DNA of 64,000 nt, taken from NCBI RefSeq assembly GCF_002113375.1, contig NZ_NEHO01000001.1:342950-406949 (forward strand), read 5' to 3'. The notes under the pieces are model-generated. The model saw only the letters and a list, made by a program, of their open reading frames with translations. It did no database searches and was not told the origin of the DNA. This DNA is from Pseudomonas sp. R37(2017). GTDB lineage: Bacteria; Pseudomonadota; Gammaproteobacteria; Pseudomonadales; Pseudomonadaceae. A program made the translations under genes and the position numbers. Shown here piece by piece: positions 17,318 to 24,741 of this stretch; position 1 is the first letter of the stretch; each line of letters starts with the position of its first letter.

Positions 17318-17441
17318 TGCTGTTTATTCCTGTTCAGATATTGACGGTGAGGTACCGCACCCTCACCCGCGCCTTTGCCAGAGCTCCACTTTTCCACTGC
17401 TATGCTAACAAGATCTGTTTCCTGCACTGGAGACGCGCAGC

Positions 17442-18023
17442 ATGGCAGCAGAAAGCAAGCATTCCCCGTTCATTTTCAAAGCCGTGGCCTTCCTGGCTGG
17501 AGGCCTCCTTGTGGCTTGGGCCGCCACAAAACTGCTCGACATTGACTTCGATCAGACATTATTGGCAGATACCAAGGGCTGGCTGCTACATGCGTGGCGC
17601 TGGCTTCTTTTGGAAACACCCATGCAGAACTGGTTGCTGCTGATGATGATCGCGGTTTTAACCAGCACGCTGTTTGTAGCGACTTACTACTACCGCACCA
17701 CTGACGGAGCCAATAGCGAGTTACATGAGATAGAGCGAAAAATTTACAAAAACAACAACCCTCAGTTTCCGCAGTTGACCGATAACCAAACGCTGCTGAT
17801 GGAGGCTTTGGCCTATCATGCAAACTTCAGGAAAATTGCGAATCTGGACTCAATTTGCAAACTTGTCTCACTCAGCAAACTGGAAGTGGAAGACGGCCTG
17901 AAGCAACTCCAGGTTAAACGTCTTGTGAAGCAAAACGTGACACGAGGTACGTTTGGCGCCACCACGTTTGAACTTACCCTGGCAGGCAAGGACTATGCGC
18001 TGGAGCGACTTGAGCTGACGTAG
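17442..18023 (+). CDS. Membrane-anchored winged-helix-like hypothetical protein
   Basis: A 193-residue protein not recognised by name. Residues 10-29 and 62-82 form two membrane helices. The part after residue 110 (LTDNQTLLMEALAYHAN to the end) looks like a cytoplasmic winged helix: a helix-turn-helix with LDSICKLVSLSKLEVEDGLK, then KRLVKQNVTRGTFGATTFEL as a wing. It ends with LAGKDYALERL, a pattern common in MarR- and ArsR-like folds. The ATG at 17442 has GGAG upstream. It stands alone just before the accessory island. A DNA-binding or protein-interaction role is inferred from fold-like features only. Confidence 0.6.
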   Translation: MAAESKHSPFIFKAVAFLAGGLLVAWAATKLLDIDFDQTLLADTKGWLLHAWRWLLLETPMQNWLLLMMIAVLTSTLFVATYYYRTTDGANSELHEIERKIYKNNNPQFPQLTDNQTLLMEALAYHANFRKIANLDSICKLVSLSKLEVEDGLKQLQVKRLVKQNVTRGTFGATTFELTLAGKDYALERLELT

Positions 18024-18122
18024 TGAGGATACCTGATCGCGCTTTTTTGAACATCGGGCCCCGGTTTATAAGGGTTTCGCGGCGATAGTCTGGCTCTGTA
18101 CGAAATCCCGAGAAACCCAATC

Positions 18123-18455
18123 TCAGGCATGCGCCTCGCGATCAAGAACGTCAGCGACCCACTGATTGATACTCTTGTGAGCTAACTGCGCTTTCACCGC
18201 GACCGTTGCATGGAGTGCGGGGGCTAAACGCAGACTGAGGTTGCCCGAATAGGGTTTCTGCGGTGCACGTCCGAGCTTGGCACACGTCTCCAGATAGTCC
18301 GTGACAGCCTCCTCGAACGCAGCACGAAGTTCCTGGACTGACTCGCCGTGAAACCCCACGACATCCTTGATACCGGCAATGTGGCCGACAAACAGGCCGT
18401 CTTCATCACTGTAATCAATTCGGGCGGCGTAGCCGTTGTAGTTCATCACGTTCAC
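18123..18455 (-). CDS. hicB: HicB-family antitoxin
   Basis: A 110-residue antitoxin. The N-terminal RNase-H-like HicB fold (DEDGLFVGHIAGI, then a V-x-F-H-GES stretch) is followed by a ribbon-helix-helix DNA-binding tail (about 73-108, LSLRLAPALHATVAVKA and SINQWVADVL). It neutralises HicA and probably represses the operon. The start is a GTG whose last bases overlap the hicA stop (GTGA), so translation is coupled. The toxin gene comes first, the usual order in hicAB. Confidence 0.92.
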   Translation of the reverse strand: MNVMNYNGYAARIDYSDEDGLFVGHIAGIKDVVGFHGESVQELRAAFEEAVTDYLETCAKLGRAPQKPYSGNLSLRLAPALHATVAVKAQLAHKSINQWVADVLDREAHA

Positions 18456-18706
18456 GGGGTAACTCCTGCTTGTTCAAGGAAAGCCCGAGCGTCACGCACC
18501 TGGTAGGGCTTGGCTTCTTTTTCGGGGTGGGGTCGGTGAAAGGTGGCGACCACACCATTGAGCTCAAAACGTACTCGCGACCCGTTGCCTTCAATGGTTC
18601 TGGCGCCCACTGCGCCGAACAAGGACTCGATACGAGCCCACTCCAGCGTGGCCGGGGCAGGCCTTGAGAACACGGCTTTGAGCGTACTGAACTGTTTATT
18701 GTTCAT
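18452..18706 (-). CDS. hicA: HicA-family toxin
   Basis: An 84-residue double-stranded-RNA-binding-like toxin expected to cleave mRNA. The family pattern is seen as IESLFGAVGARTIEGNGSRV, and FHRPHPEKE contains the catalytic-type His. It is longer than the 58-residue minimal HicA and belongs to the MNxKQxxTL group. No ribosome-binding site precedes the ATG; instead a palindrome with a TATAAT box abuts it, so the message may be leaderless. It forms an operon with hicB. Confidence 0.9.
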   Translation of the reverse strand: MNNKQFSTLKAVFSRPAPATLEWARIESLFGAVGARTIEGNGSRVRFELNGVVATFHRPHPEKEAKPYQVRDARAFLEQAGVTP

Positions 18707-18725
18707 GGTATTATATCATGATACC
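18707..18725 (-). promoter_or_regulatory. hicAB promoter -10 within a palindrome
   Basis: GGTATTATATCATGATACC directly precedes the hicA ATG. On the minus strand it contains TGATATAAT, an extended -10 box, bounded by GGTAT/ATACC half-sites that suit HicB binding. A -35-like TTGCAA lies 20 nt upstream of the TATAAT. Confidence 0.55.
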
Positions 18726-19024
18726 GCGCAGGATTTTGCAACCGCGAATGACATCGCTGATGCATGAGGTACCCCTCCAACACGCGTTACAAAATCGCCG
18801 CCTTTCCAGTAACAAGAAAATGGCGTTTTCGAATGTGAGATTCGGGTTTTAGTTGAGACGGCTCCAAGAATATCCGGTAACTCTCCCTGTCGTTGTAGGC
18901 AAACTCCGAGAGATGCGTAAGGCGACGGCGGCAATGGCGCAATGCCTACTTCCATGACGTGAACAGCGCGAAGAAACTGAACGCCATTGACGGTAGAGGA
19001 GGAAATCTCAAGGGTTTGAGGCAC
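18716..19024 (-). CDS. Possible small conserved hypothetical protein
   Basis: A 102-residue open frame directly upstream of hicA on the same strand, whose end overlaps the hicAB promoter. The C-terminal half (KGGDFVTRVGGVPHASA and FAVAKSCAV) resembles tails I have seen on many short uncharacterised Pseudomonas proteins, which argues against a chance frame. No domain, signal peptide or strong ribosome-binding site is seen. It could be a remnant. Function unknown. Confidence 0.35.
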   Translation of the reverse strand: MPQTLEISSSTVNGVQFLRAVHVMEVGIAPLPPSPYASLGVCLQRQGELPDILGAVSTKTRISHSKTPFSCYWKGGDFVTRVGGVPHASAMSFAVAKSCAVS

Positions 19025-19172
19025 TAGCGCGACAAGAAGATCGGTAAGAAAGTAGGAGGTGACTGGTGGGGGTCACTGCAAGGCAAGGCGGTTGCTGTGA
19101 AAAAGTGCAATATAGAAAACGGCGAAACAGGCAGCCGAAGAAGAGCAGGAGCGATTACAATACTGATGATAT

Positions 19173-19745
19173 TTATTTTTGCTTATTTTTTTCACTACTC
19201 GCGTACATTTCGAACCATGATGTCGCCCTAAATATTGCAAAAACAGCACTAAAAACCTGAACCATCGAATACATATAAATAAAATAACCTATAAACCACA
19301 CAATCCTATTTAGTACATAAACAACCTGATAATAAAGCTCAGGCAACCCATCAAGATCAAAGTACGCCGACTTCACTGTCAACGCAAAAATCACTGCGAC
19401 CGCCTGAGTTATAATGAAATGTGCAAAAGCGGAAACAAGTGCCATGAAGGGTGAAATTTTTCCTTCTTCACTATCAACAAGGAATCGGCTAAACCCCGAA
19501 TCCATCCCTAAAAAAACAGCGAGCCCAGCCAAAGTAAAACCAAGAATTGTTGGGACACTCGCAATTACTATGTCCCACCACCCCGAATGAAACCAAGCTC
19601 CGAAATTTACAACGGTTAATACCAGTGCGACATAAAAGTAAGTAGAGCTAAACAGAGCTGAGCAGCCACCATACATAGACCAATACTGGGTCCATATCCG
19701 ACGAACACCCTTGAAATCCTTTTTTAACCTACCTAAAAAATTCAT
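19173..19745 (-). CDS. Four-helix membrane protein, putative effector partner of DUF4747 protein
   Basis: A 190-residue integral membrane protein of no recognised family. A basic N-terminus (residues 1-30) precedes helices at about 35-52, 60-82, 99-121 and 142-172, and the tail is charged (ASSEKNKQK). The ATG follows the stop of the DUF4747 gene by 2 nt, with AGG upstream inside that gene, so the two form one operon. Both are clearly more AT-rich than the flanking chromosome, which points to horizontal transfer. By analogy with defence operons that pair a cytoplasmic sensor with a small membrane protein, it could be a pore-forming effector; that is inference. Confidence 0.7.
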   Translation of the reverse strand: MNFLGRLKKDFKGVRRIWTQYWSMYGGCSALFSSTYFYVALVLTVVNFGAWFHSGWWDIVIASVPTILGFTLAGLAVFLGMDSGFSRFLVDSEEGKISPFMALVSAFAHFIITQAVAVIFALTVKSAYFDLDGLPELYYQVVYVLNRIVWFIGYFIYMYSMVQVFSAVFAIFRATSWFEMYASSEKNKQK

Positions 19746-19747
19746 AG

Positions 19748-20629
19748 CTACCTAGTAATCTCACGATGAATCTGAACCACTTTATCATAGAGAGCATCAA
19801 ACTCAGAGGTAAGATTTGGATTATACTTCGCCGTCTCGTGCAACGGCATATCTTTAGTTGACAGGTATTTTTTCAACCCATCACTATCTTTACCTTCAAC
19901 TGCGACATACCCATTATCATTGGCAACCGCCGCTAGCGCCTTGACATACTCATCTGGTCGCAAACCTTCATTACTTGCTTCCATGAATTCAATTTTCTCT
20001 GTTCTCGCATTCAATTTATTCAGCCTCTTCAGAATTTCCTCTTCCATATCTTCCAGATCATCTGGATTAGGGCGGTCAATTTCCATCTTCAAAATTGAGA
20101 TCCGCTTCAACGACAATAGCTCACTGAGACCACTGGGGTCTGGCTGAATCGTAACATTCAACGTACCAAAACCTGCAAACTCCTCTTTCAAAAACACTGA
20201 TTCAAAGAAGCGCTTAACGAGCCTAGGAGAAAGACTGTGCTTTGGCTTAGCACTAATAAAATAAAATCTGTGCCCCTGTGGAATGAAAATATATTGAAAC
20301 CTCTTGAAGTGCGGCTTCAAATTATCCGGTATATTAATTTCAGCAATTTCATCCTCGGTTGCTGCATCCATTACCTCTGTATTAAACCAAGCCTCAGTTG
20401 AATCCAGTTTCAAAAACTTATAAATGTCGCCCCTAACACCTAACAGTGGCTTACTTGGATCAAGGTACCGGCAAGAGCCCAAAAGCAGCGCATCATCCCC
20501 CCTCACTAGTGCATCAAACTTATAACGCGCCATTTTCTGAAGCATTTCAATATACTTCTCTGGCGTATGAGGCTGAAGAACAATATTAAGCGCACCAATA
20601 TGTATTGCAGAACTTCTTACGCTAGACAT
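19748..20629 (-). CDS. DUF4747 family protein
   Basis: A 293-residue cytoplasmic protein matching the DUF4747 family as I remember it: an opening IHIGALNIVLQPHTPEKY, a middle HRFYFISAKPKHSLSP, then EIDRPNPDDLEDMEEEIL followed by a helix and the closing LSTKDMPLHETAKYNP. The biochemical function of the family is unknown. The ATG at 20629 has GGAGG 5 nt upstream. It is the first gene of a two-gene operon with a membrane protein. The AT-rich base composition, the neighbouring hicAB and the integrase remnant place it in an acquired island. Confidence 0.8.
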   Translation of the reverse strand: MSSVRSSAIHIGALNIVLQPHTPEKYIEMLQKMARYKFDALVRGDDALLLGSCRYLDPSKPLLGVRGDIYKFLKLDSTEAWFNTEVMDAATEDEIAEINIPDNLKPHFKRFQYIFIPQGHRFYFISAKPKHSLSPRLVKRFFESVFLKEEFAGFGTLNVTIQPDPSGLSELLSLKRISILKMEIDRPNPDDLEDMEEEILKRLNKLNARTEKIEFMEASNEGLRPDEYVKALAAVANDNGYVAVEGKDSDGLKKYLSTKDMPLHETAKYNPNLTSEFDALYDKVVQIHREITR

Positions 20630-21008
20630 CCAACCTCCACACGATAAAAATAGATCTATGCAAACATGAAAAATACATGCAAGCGAAGAATAACTATCAA
20701 TTCACCACTCATCTTTTTTGAGTTTAATTAACACTGCCACCTCTCGTTTACGACGATACCAGCACATTCGACGAAACAAGTAGTTGGGGTGTTGGAGCAG
20801 CAAGTAATGCGTTGAGCATGGATCATATCCCTATGCCAGTTTGAGGAGCCGCAGGTAGACGAATTCGCTAACCCTTTTTCCGGGCTTTGGCGATTGGATC
20901 ATCGGCGTCCCTATCTGACTGATCCGTTCTTAATGGATACAGATTATGCTGGCCTTTTAGAATCGGCAAGGGCTTCGGTCAGATCCTTGAGGCGTTGCTC
21001 TACGTCCA
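20630..21008. other. AT-rich leader and island spacer
   Basis: No gene supported. The part next to 20630 should hold the promoter of the DUF4747 operon: on the minus strand TTGCAT and ATAGAT lie 17 nt apart, with GGAGG before the ATG. The rest is decayed island sequence of intermediate composition. Confidence 0.4.
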
Positions 21009-21239
21009 TCAGGCGTTATTTTCTTCGGCGGCACTTTGGATTTCTCGCATTCCCGCTTCTCCCAGGGAACGGAAGACCTTAAGCATGGCCCTTTTCTGCA
21101 TGTTTTCAGTCGCAGGGGCTGAACCTTCAGTCGACACACCATGAAACACTGTGCCTTCGCCCGTGAGTAGCCAACCAAACGCCAAGGCAATGGGTGCGAT
21201 ACGCACCAGCGACTGCATTGCCGTACTGCGGCTGGACAA
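21009..21239 (-). pseudogene. Remnant of a phage-type (XRE-like) repressor
   Basis: The 76-codon frame contains FGWLLTGEG, a segment typical of the end of the helix-turn-helix domain in short XRE prophage regulators, and then a linker and the tail MLKVFRSLGEAGMREIQSAAEEN. The recognition helices that should precede it are missing or out of frame. It is probably the C-terminal remnant of a prophage regulator next to the integrase remnant. Low certainty. Confidence 0.35.
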
Positions 21240-21299
21240 TTGCCCTCAACAGGAGGTGCACACCTACGCCCATAACGGCGATGCCATCTGGGAAAACCT

Positions 21300-21874
21300 G
21301 TGCAAGAGCCGGACATGACGCGGGCTGGGCCCCGGGTTTCAGAAACCATCGCACTGACTTGGGAGGATGTTGACCTGAAGAAAGGAACGGCCATTTTTCA
21401 CCCATCGAAGGTGCGCGGGGCCAAGCGGGTGACGAAAACCCGGCGCTCGACGCGGAAGGTGCGGCCGCTGAGGCCGGCGTGGGACGTGCTACGCAAGATC
21501 GATGCTATTAACGGGAAGAAGAAAGCGGATACAGTAGATGTCACTGAGCGGGATAACACGACGGTGCGCCAGCACACACTGCATTTCGTTTTTTTGAACA
21601 GCAGAAGCGGGCTACCGCATGTGAGCGTTTTTTTGGTGCGGGACCGGTTCTTTAAAGCGCATTCAAATGCGGTTGGGGTGCGGTATCGGGGGCCTGGGTA
21701 GTGCCGACATATGTATGCGAGTCAGCTGCTGACGAAGGGGGTGGCTTCAATTGACTGGATTGCGGAGCAGATGGGCATACAAATGGGAATATGATCCGGC
21801 AGCATTATGGGACTTGGATTAATGAGAGTGGGCCGGATGTTTTGGGGATGCTTCAGCATGCACTGAACATCTAG
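21300..21874 (+). pseudogene. Tyrosine integrase remnant (C-terminal catalytic domain, disrupted)
   Basis: The frame encodes a phage-integrase catalytic core: GPRVSETIALTWEDVDL holds the first catalytic Arg, and in-frame RHMYASQLLTKG supplies the R-H box. An in-frame TAG at 21699-21701 interrupts it. After WIAEQM a one-base loss near 21770, in a G run, shifts the frame; the shifted frame gives GHTNGNMIRQHYGTW with the H and the Tyr nucleophile and ends at TAG 21872-21874. The N-terminal SAM-like and arm-binding domains are absent. It is therefore a dead integrase that once sat next to tRNA-Ser (22555-22644). Confidence 0.8.
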
Positions 21875-21883
21875 CCCAACCTA

Positions 21884-22354
21884 TTATGGCCAAAACGAAC
21901 GAACGGGCTCAGGAGAAATACGACCCTGAGGATTTACCGGATACTCTGCCTTGCAGCCGGTGCATCGGAATTTTCCAGATAACGTTCGATTGTCTTGGAG
22001 TGGATGAATCTCCTTTTTATTGAAGCAGCTTGGACACGCATAATGGTGCGGAGACTCGCTACTTTGATATACAAAAGCCCCTCCCGGAGCCTCAGCAAGA
22101 GAATACTGAGCCGATCTTTTCAACCAATAATCTGCGGCATCCAGCTGTTTTCGTAGATCATCCCTTTCATTTTGCAGCCGATTCAGCTCTTCCCGAATCT
22201 GGAACATACCATCCTGGGTTTCACCGAGACGCGTCAAAGCCTCATTGATTTTTTCTTTGGCGTCGGCATCAACCTTCGCGGCATATACGACCCCAAGCAG
22301 TTTCCGAACAACGTTAAAGCTCTCGAACGTCGCCCCAATCATCGCGTAATCCAT
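21884..22354 (-). CDS. Coiled-coil and zinc-ribbon hypothetical protein
   Basis: A 156-residue protein with three parts: an N-terminal helical region (1-45), a coiled coil (about 45-80, GMFQIREELNRLQNERDDLRK) and a C-terminal zinc ribbon with CPSC and CTGC (about 108-135). Such proteins are common accessory genes in Pseudomonas and phage islands; no function is assigned. It lies between the integrase remnant and tRNA-Ser, so it is probably island cargo. No cysteine of the ribbon is missing, so it may still be intact. Confidence 0.6.
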   Translation of the reverse strand: MDYAMIGATFESFNVVRKLLGVVYAAKVDADAKEKINEALTRLGETQDGMFQIREELNRLQNERDDLRKQLDAADYWLKRSAQYSLAEAPGGAFVYQSSESPHHYACPSCFNKKEIHPLQDNRTLSGKFRCTGCKAEYPVNPQGRISPEPVRSFWP

Positions 22355-22503
22355 CAGCAGTCCCCGTTTTTTCCAATGATCGCGTCATTCAAACGATAGG
22401 ATCTGCGGGAAAAAACGCCAATTCCCCCTAGCCCACACACGCGGCAGTTGTGGCGCCATTCACATATCGTTCCCATATCGCCCTTTTTCAGACGCCAAAA
22501 ACC

Positions 22504-22543
22504 ACAAACCCCCGACTTTCTCCAGGAAAATCAGGGGTTTGTG
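22504..22543 (-). terminator. Terminator after tRNA-Ser
   Basis: ACAAACCCC and GGGGTTTGT form a stem 12 nt beyond the CCA end of the tRNA on the minus strand. Confidence 0.7.
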
Positions 22544-22554
22544 TTTGCAGAATG

Positions 22555-22644
22555 TGGCGGTGAAGGAGAGATTCGAACTCTCGATACAGTTTCCTGTATA
22601 CACACTTTCCAGGCGTGCTCCTTAAGCCACTCGGACACTTCACC
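22555..22644 (-). tRNA. tRNA-Ser (GGA)
   Basis: A 90-nt class II tRNA including the encoded CCA. The minus strand reads GGTGAAGTGTCCGAG at the 5' end, the anticodon loop CCTGGAAAG gives anticodon GGA (codons UCC/UCU), the long variable arm GTGTATACAGGAAACTGTAT is present, and the T loop is GTTCGAATC. It is a common integration target and stands beside the integrase remnant. Confidence 0.97.
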
Positions 22645-22952
22645 GTATCTCTTCAAACATGTTCTGTCTGTCGAGGCGCGCTAATGTAGTCGAAAGCTTT
22701 TCCGATGGCAAACATTTTTTTCAGAATTTTCATGCGGTTAACGCGATTCAGCGTTTGCGGTCATTCCGAGCCATGGCAAACCGGCCAATCTCCGGCTTCG
22801 CGCCCACTTCTATATAGAGAGCAACACGCGGCAGGCGTGGCGGGTGACGCCTGGAGGACGGGCAAAGGGTGACTGGCGGGTCAGTCACGGCGCTTTACCT
22901 GGCTTGCGGCGGTGGGTAACGTCTGCCCAACTTTATTGAAAGGAATAGCGTC
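22645..22952. other. Intergenic region between tRNA-Ser and crotonase gene
   Basis: About 308 nt. It holds the promoter of the tRNA on the minus strand and of the crotonase gene on the plus strand. I see no gene or palindrome of note. Confidence 0.5.
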
Positions 22953-23642
22953 ATGAGTGAGTTGATCTCCTACCATCTCGAAGACGGTATCGCGACCCTG
23001 ACCTTGAGCAATGGCAAGGTCAATGCCATCTCCCCGGACGTGATTGCCGCGTTCAACGCTGCGCTGGATCAGGCCGTGGCTGATCGTGCGGTGGTGATCA
23101 TCACTGGCCAGCCGGGCATTCTCTCCGGCGGTTATGACCTGAAGGTGATGACATCCGGCCCTAAAGAAGCGGTGGCGCTGGTAACTTCCGGCTCGACCCT
23201 GGCGCGTCGCCTGCTGTCGCACCCCTTCCCGGTGATTGTGGCGTGCCCGGGGCATGCGGTGGCCAAGGGTGCGTTCCTGCTGTTGTCGGCCGACTATCGC
23301 ATCGGCGTAGACGGCGCGTTCAGCATTGGTCTTAACGAAGTGCAGATCGGCATGACCATGCACCACGCGGGCATCGAGATCGCACGTGATCGCCTGAACA
23401 AAGTGGCGTTGCAGCGTTCGGTGGTCAACGGTGAGATGTTCAATCCACAAGGCGCCCTGGCTGCCGGTTTCCTTGATGCGGTGGTGTCGCCCGAGGAACT
23501 GCAAGGCGCGGCCCTGGCAGCGGCCCGTCAGTTGAAAAAGATCAACATGACCGCACACAAGAACACCAAGTTGAAGGTGCGCAAAGCGCTGCTGGAGGCC
23601 CTGGACAACGCGATCATCCAGGACCAGGAACATCTGGCTTAA
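22953..23642 (+). CDS. Enoyl-CoA hydratase/isomerase (crotonase) family protein
   Basis: A 229-residue crotonase-fold protein. The oxyanion-hole segments are SGGYDLK (residues 58-64) and AVAKGAFLLLSADYRIG (about 102-118), where the second usually has a GGG and here is KGA. This is shorter than the 257-residue enoyl-CoA hydratases and lacks the usual two catalytic Glu (EAxxxGLV), so the exact reaction is not predicted. The ATG at 22953 has AAGGA upstream, and a terminator follows. Single gene. Confidence 0.85.
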   Translation: MSELISYHLEDGIATLTLSNGKVNAISPDVIAAFNAALDQAVADRAVVIITGQPGILSGGYDLKVMTSGPKEAVALVTSGSTLARRLLSHPFPVIVACPGHAVAKGAFLLLSADYRIGVDGAFSIGLNEVQIGMTMHHAGIEIARDRLNKVALQRSVVNGEMFNPQGALAAGFLDAVVSPEELQGAALAAARQLKKINMTAHKNTKLKVRKALLEALDNAIIQDQEHLA

Positions 23643-23661
23643 GCCCGAATCTGCCGTAACG

Positions 23662-23690
23662 AAAAGCCCGACCGTCGCGTCGGGCTTTTT
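23662..23690 (+). terminator. Terminator of crotonase gene
   Basis: An AAAGCCCGACCGTCGCGTCG-type hairpin with a T-run, 19 nt after the stop. Confidence 0.88.
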
Positions 23691-23856
23691 CATACATGCC
23701 TGCGCTAAACCTCTGTAGCCGCTCTAGACAGCATCTGACCAATTAGTCGGAAACATCAGCACAAACATCGGCTATCTCCCATTACTCTGGCAGCAATTGC
23801 CGAAAACAGTGCACATCCGTACACTGCGCCACCTTTTGTCCCGGTGGGGCCTGTAA

Positions 23857-24579
23857 ATGCTGTATTTGTTCCGTATGTCATTGATGGGCCTGCACTTTAT
23901 CGTGGCGGGTGTGCTGGGGGTGATTCTCGGCCTGTGCCGGCCATTCAACCCGGACAACAGCCGCCTGTGCGCCCGCCTCTACGCCTGGCCGGCCATGTGT
24001 ATTTTGCGTTTGCGGGTGAAGGCCGATGTCGGGCCGTTGATGGATAAGCCCGACAGCTGCGTGATCATTGCCAATCACCAGTCCAACTACGACCTGTTTG
24101 TGTTTGGCAATGTGGTGCCCCGTCGTACCGTGTGCATCGGCAAGAAAAGCCTGAAGTGGGTGCCATTGTTCGGGCAGTTATTCTGGTTGGCCGGAAATGT
24201 GCTGATTGACCGCGGCAATGCACACAAGGCGCGCAAATCGATGTTGACCACCACTCACACCCTGCAAAACAAAGACACCTCGATCTGGGTCTTCCCGGAA
24301 GGCACGCGCAACCTCGGTGAGGACTTGCTGCCCTTCAAGAAAGGCGCCTTCCAGATGGCCATTGCCGCCGGGGTGCCGATCGTGCCGGTGTGTGTCAGCA
24401 GTTACGTCAAACACATGCGATTGAACCGCTGGCGCAGCGGGAAAATTCTGATTCGCTCGTTGCCGGCGATTCCTACCACCGGATTGAGTCTGGACGACAT
24501 GCCCATGCTGATTGCCCAGTGCCGCGAGCAGATGCGTGAATGCATCGATTCGATGGACCGGCAACTGCAAGCCGCCTGA
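23857..24579 (+). CDS. 1-acyl-sn-glycerol-3-phosphate acyltransferase (PlsC family)
   Basis: A 240-residue inner-membrane enzyme that acylates lysophosphatidic acid to phosphatidic acid. A membrane helix covers residues 9-28. The catalytic H-x4-D is NHQSNYD with His74 and Asp79, and the substrate motif FPEGTRN is at 146-152. Pseudomonads carry several PlsC paralogues, so whether this is the main one is open. The ATG at 23857 begins MLYLFRMSLMGL. A terminator follows directly. Confidence 0.92.
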   Translation: MLYLFRMSLMGLHFIVAGVLGVILGLCRPFNPDNSRLCARLYAWPAMCILRLRVKADVGPLMDKPDSCVIIANHQSNYDLFVFGNVVPRRTVCIGKKSLKWVPLFGQLFWLAGNVLIDRGNAHKARKSMLTTTHTLQNKDTSIWVFPEGTRNLGEDLLPFKKGAFQMAIAAGVPIVPVCVSSYVKHMRLNRWRSGKILIRSLPAIPTTGLSLDDMPMLIAQCREQMRECIDSMDRQLQAA

Positions 24580-24583
24580 ACTG

Positions 24584-24611
24584 AAAACCCGCCCAGCGCG
24601 GGTTTTCTTTT
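24584..24611 (+). terminator. Terminator of acyltransferase gene
   Basis: AAAACCCGCCCAGCGCGGGTTTT hairpin, 4 nt after the stop, with a T-run. Confidence 0.85.
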
Positions 24612-24741
24612 GCCTGCGAGACTTTACCGGCGAACTCGGCAGATTTAACTGACTCCCAAACACTTGCAAGGCTAAGCTGATCAACACTGCCATAACATCT
24701 GTTGCCAATTGAAAGCTGCCAATAAGAAGTGAACCACCATC

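Noticed and set aside
18707..18725. hicAB palindrome as a member of the TTGTATACAA regulon
   Set aside because: Half-sites are GGTAT/ATACC; the sequence does not match TTGTATACAA.
20894..21082. Plus-strand frame of 62 codons in the island
   Set aside because: No ribosome-binding site or domain; it overlaps the repressor remnant on the other strand.
22555..22644. A duplicated tRNA 3' end as the other island border
   Set aside because: I looked for a second copy of the tRNA end in 16-22 kb and saw none, so no attachment-site pair is claimed.
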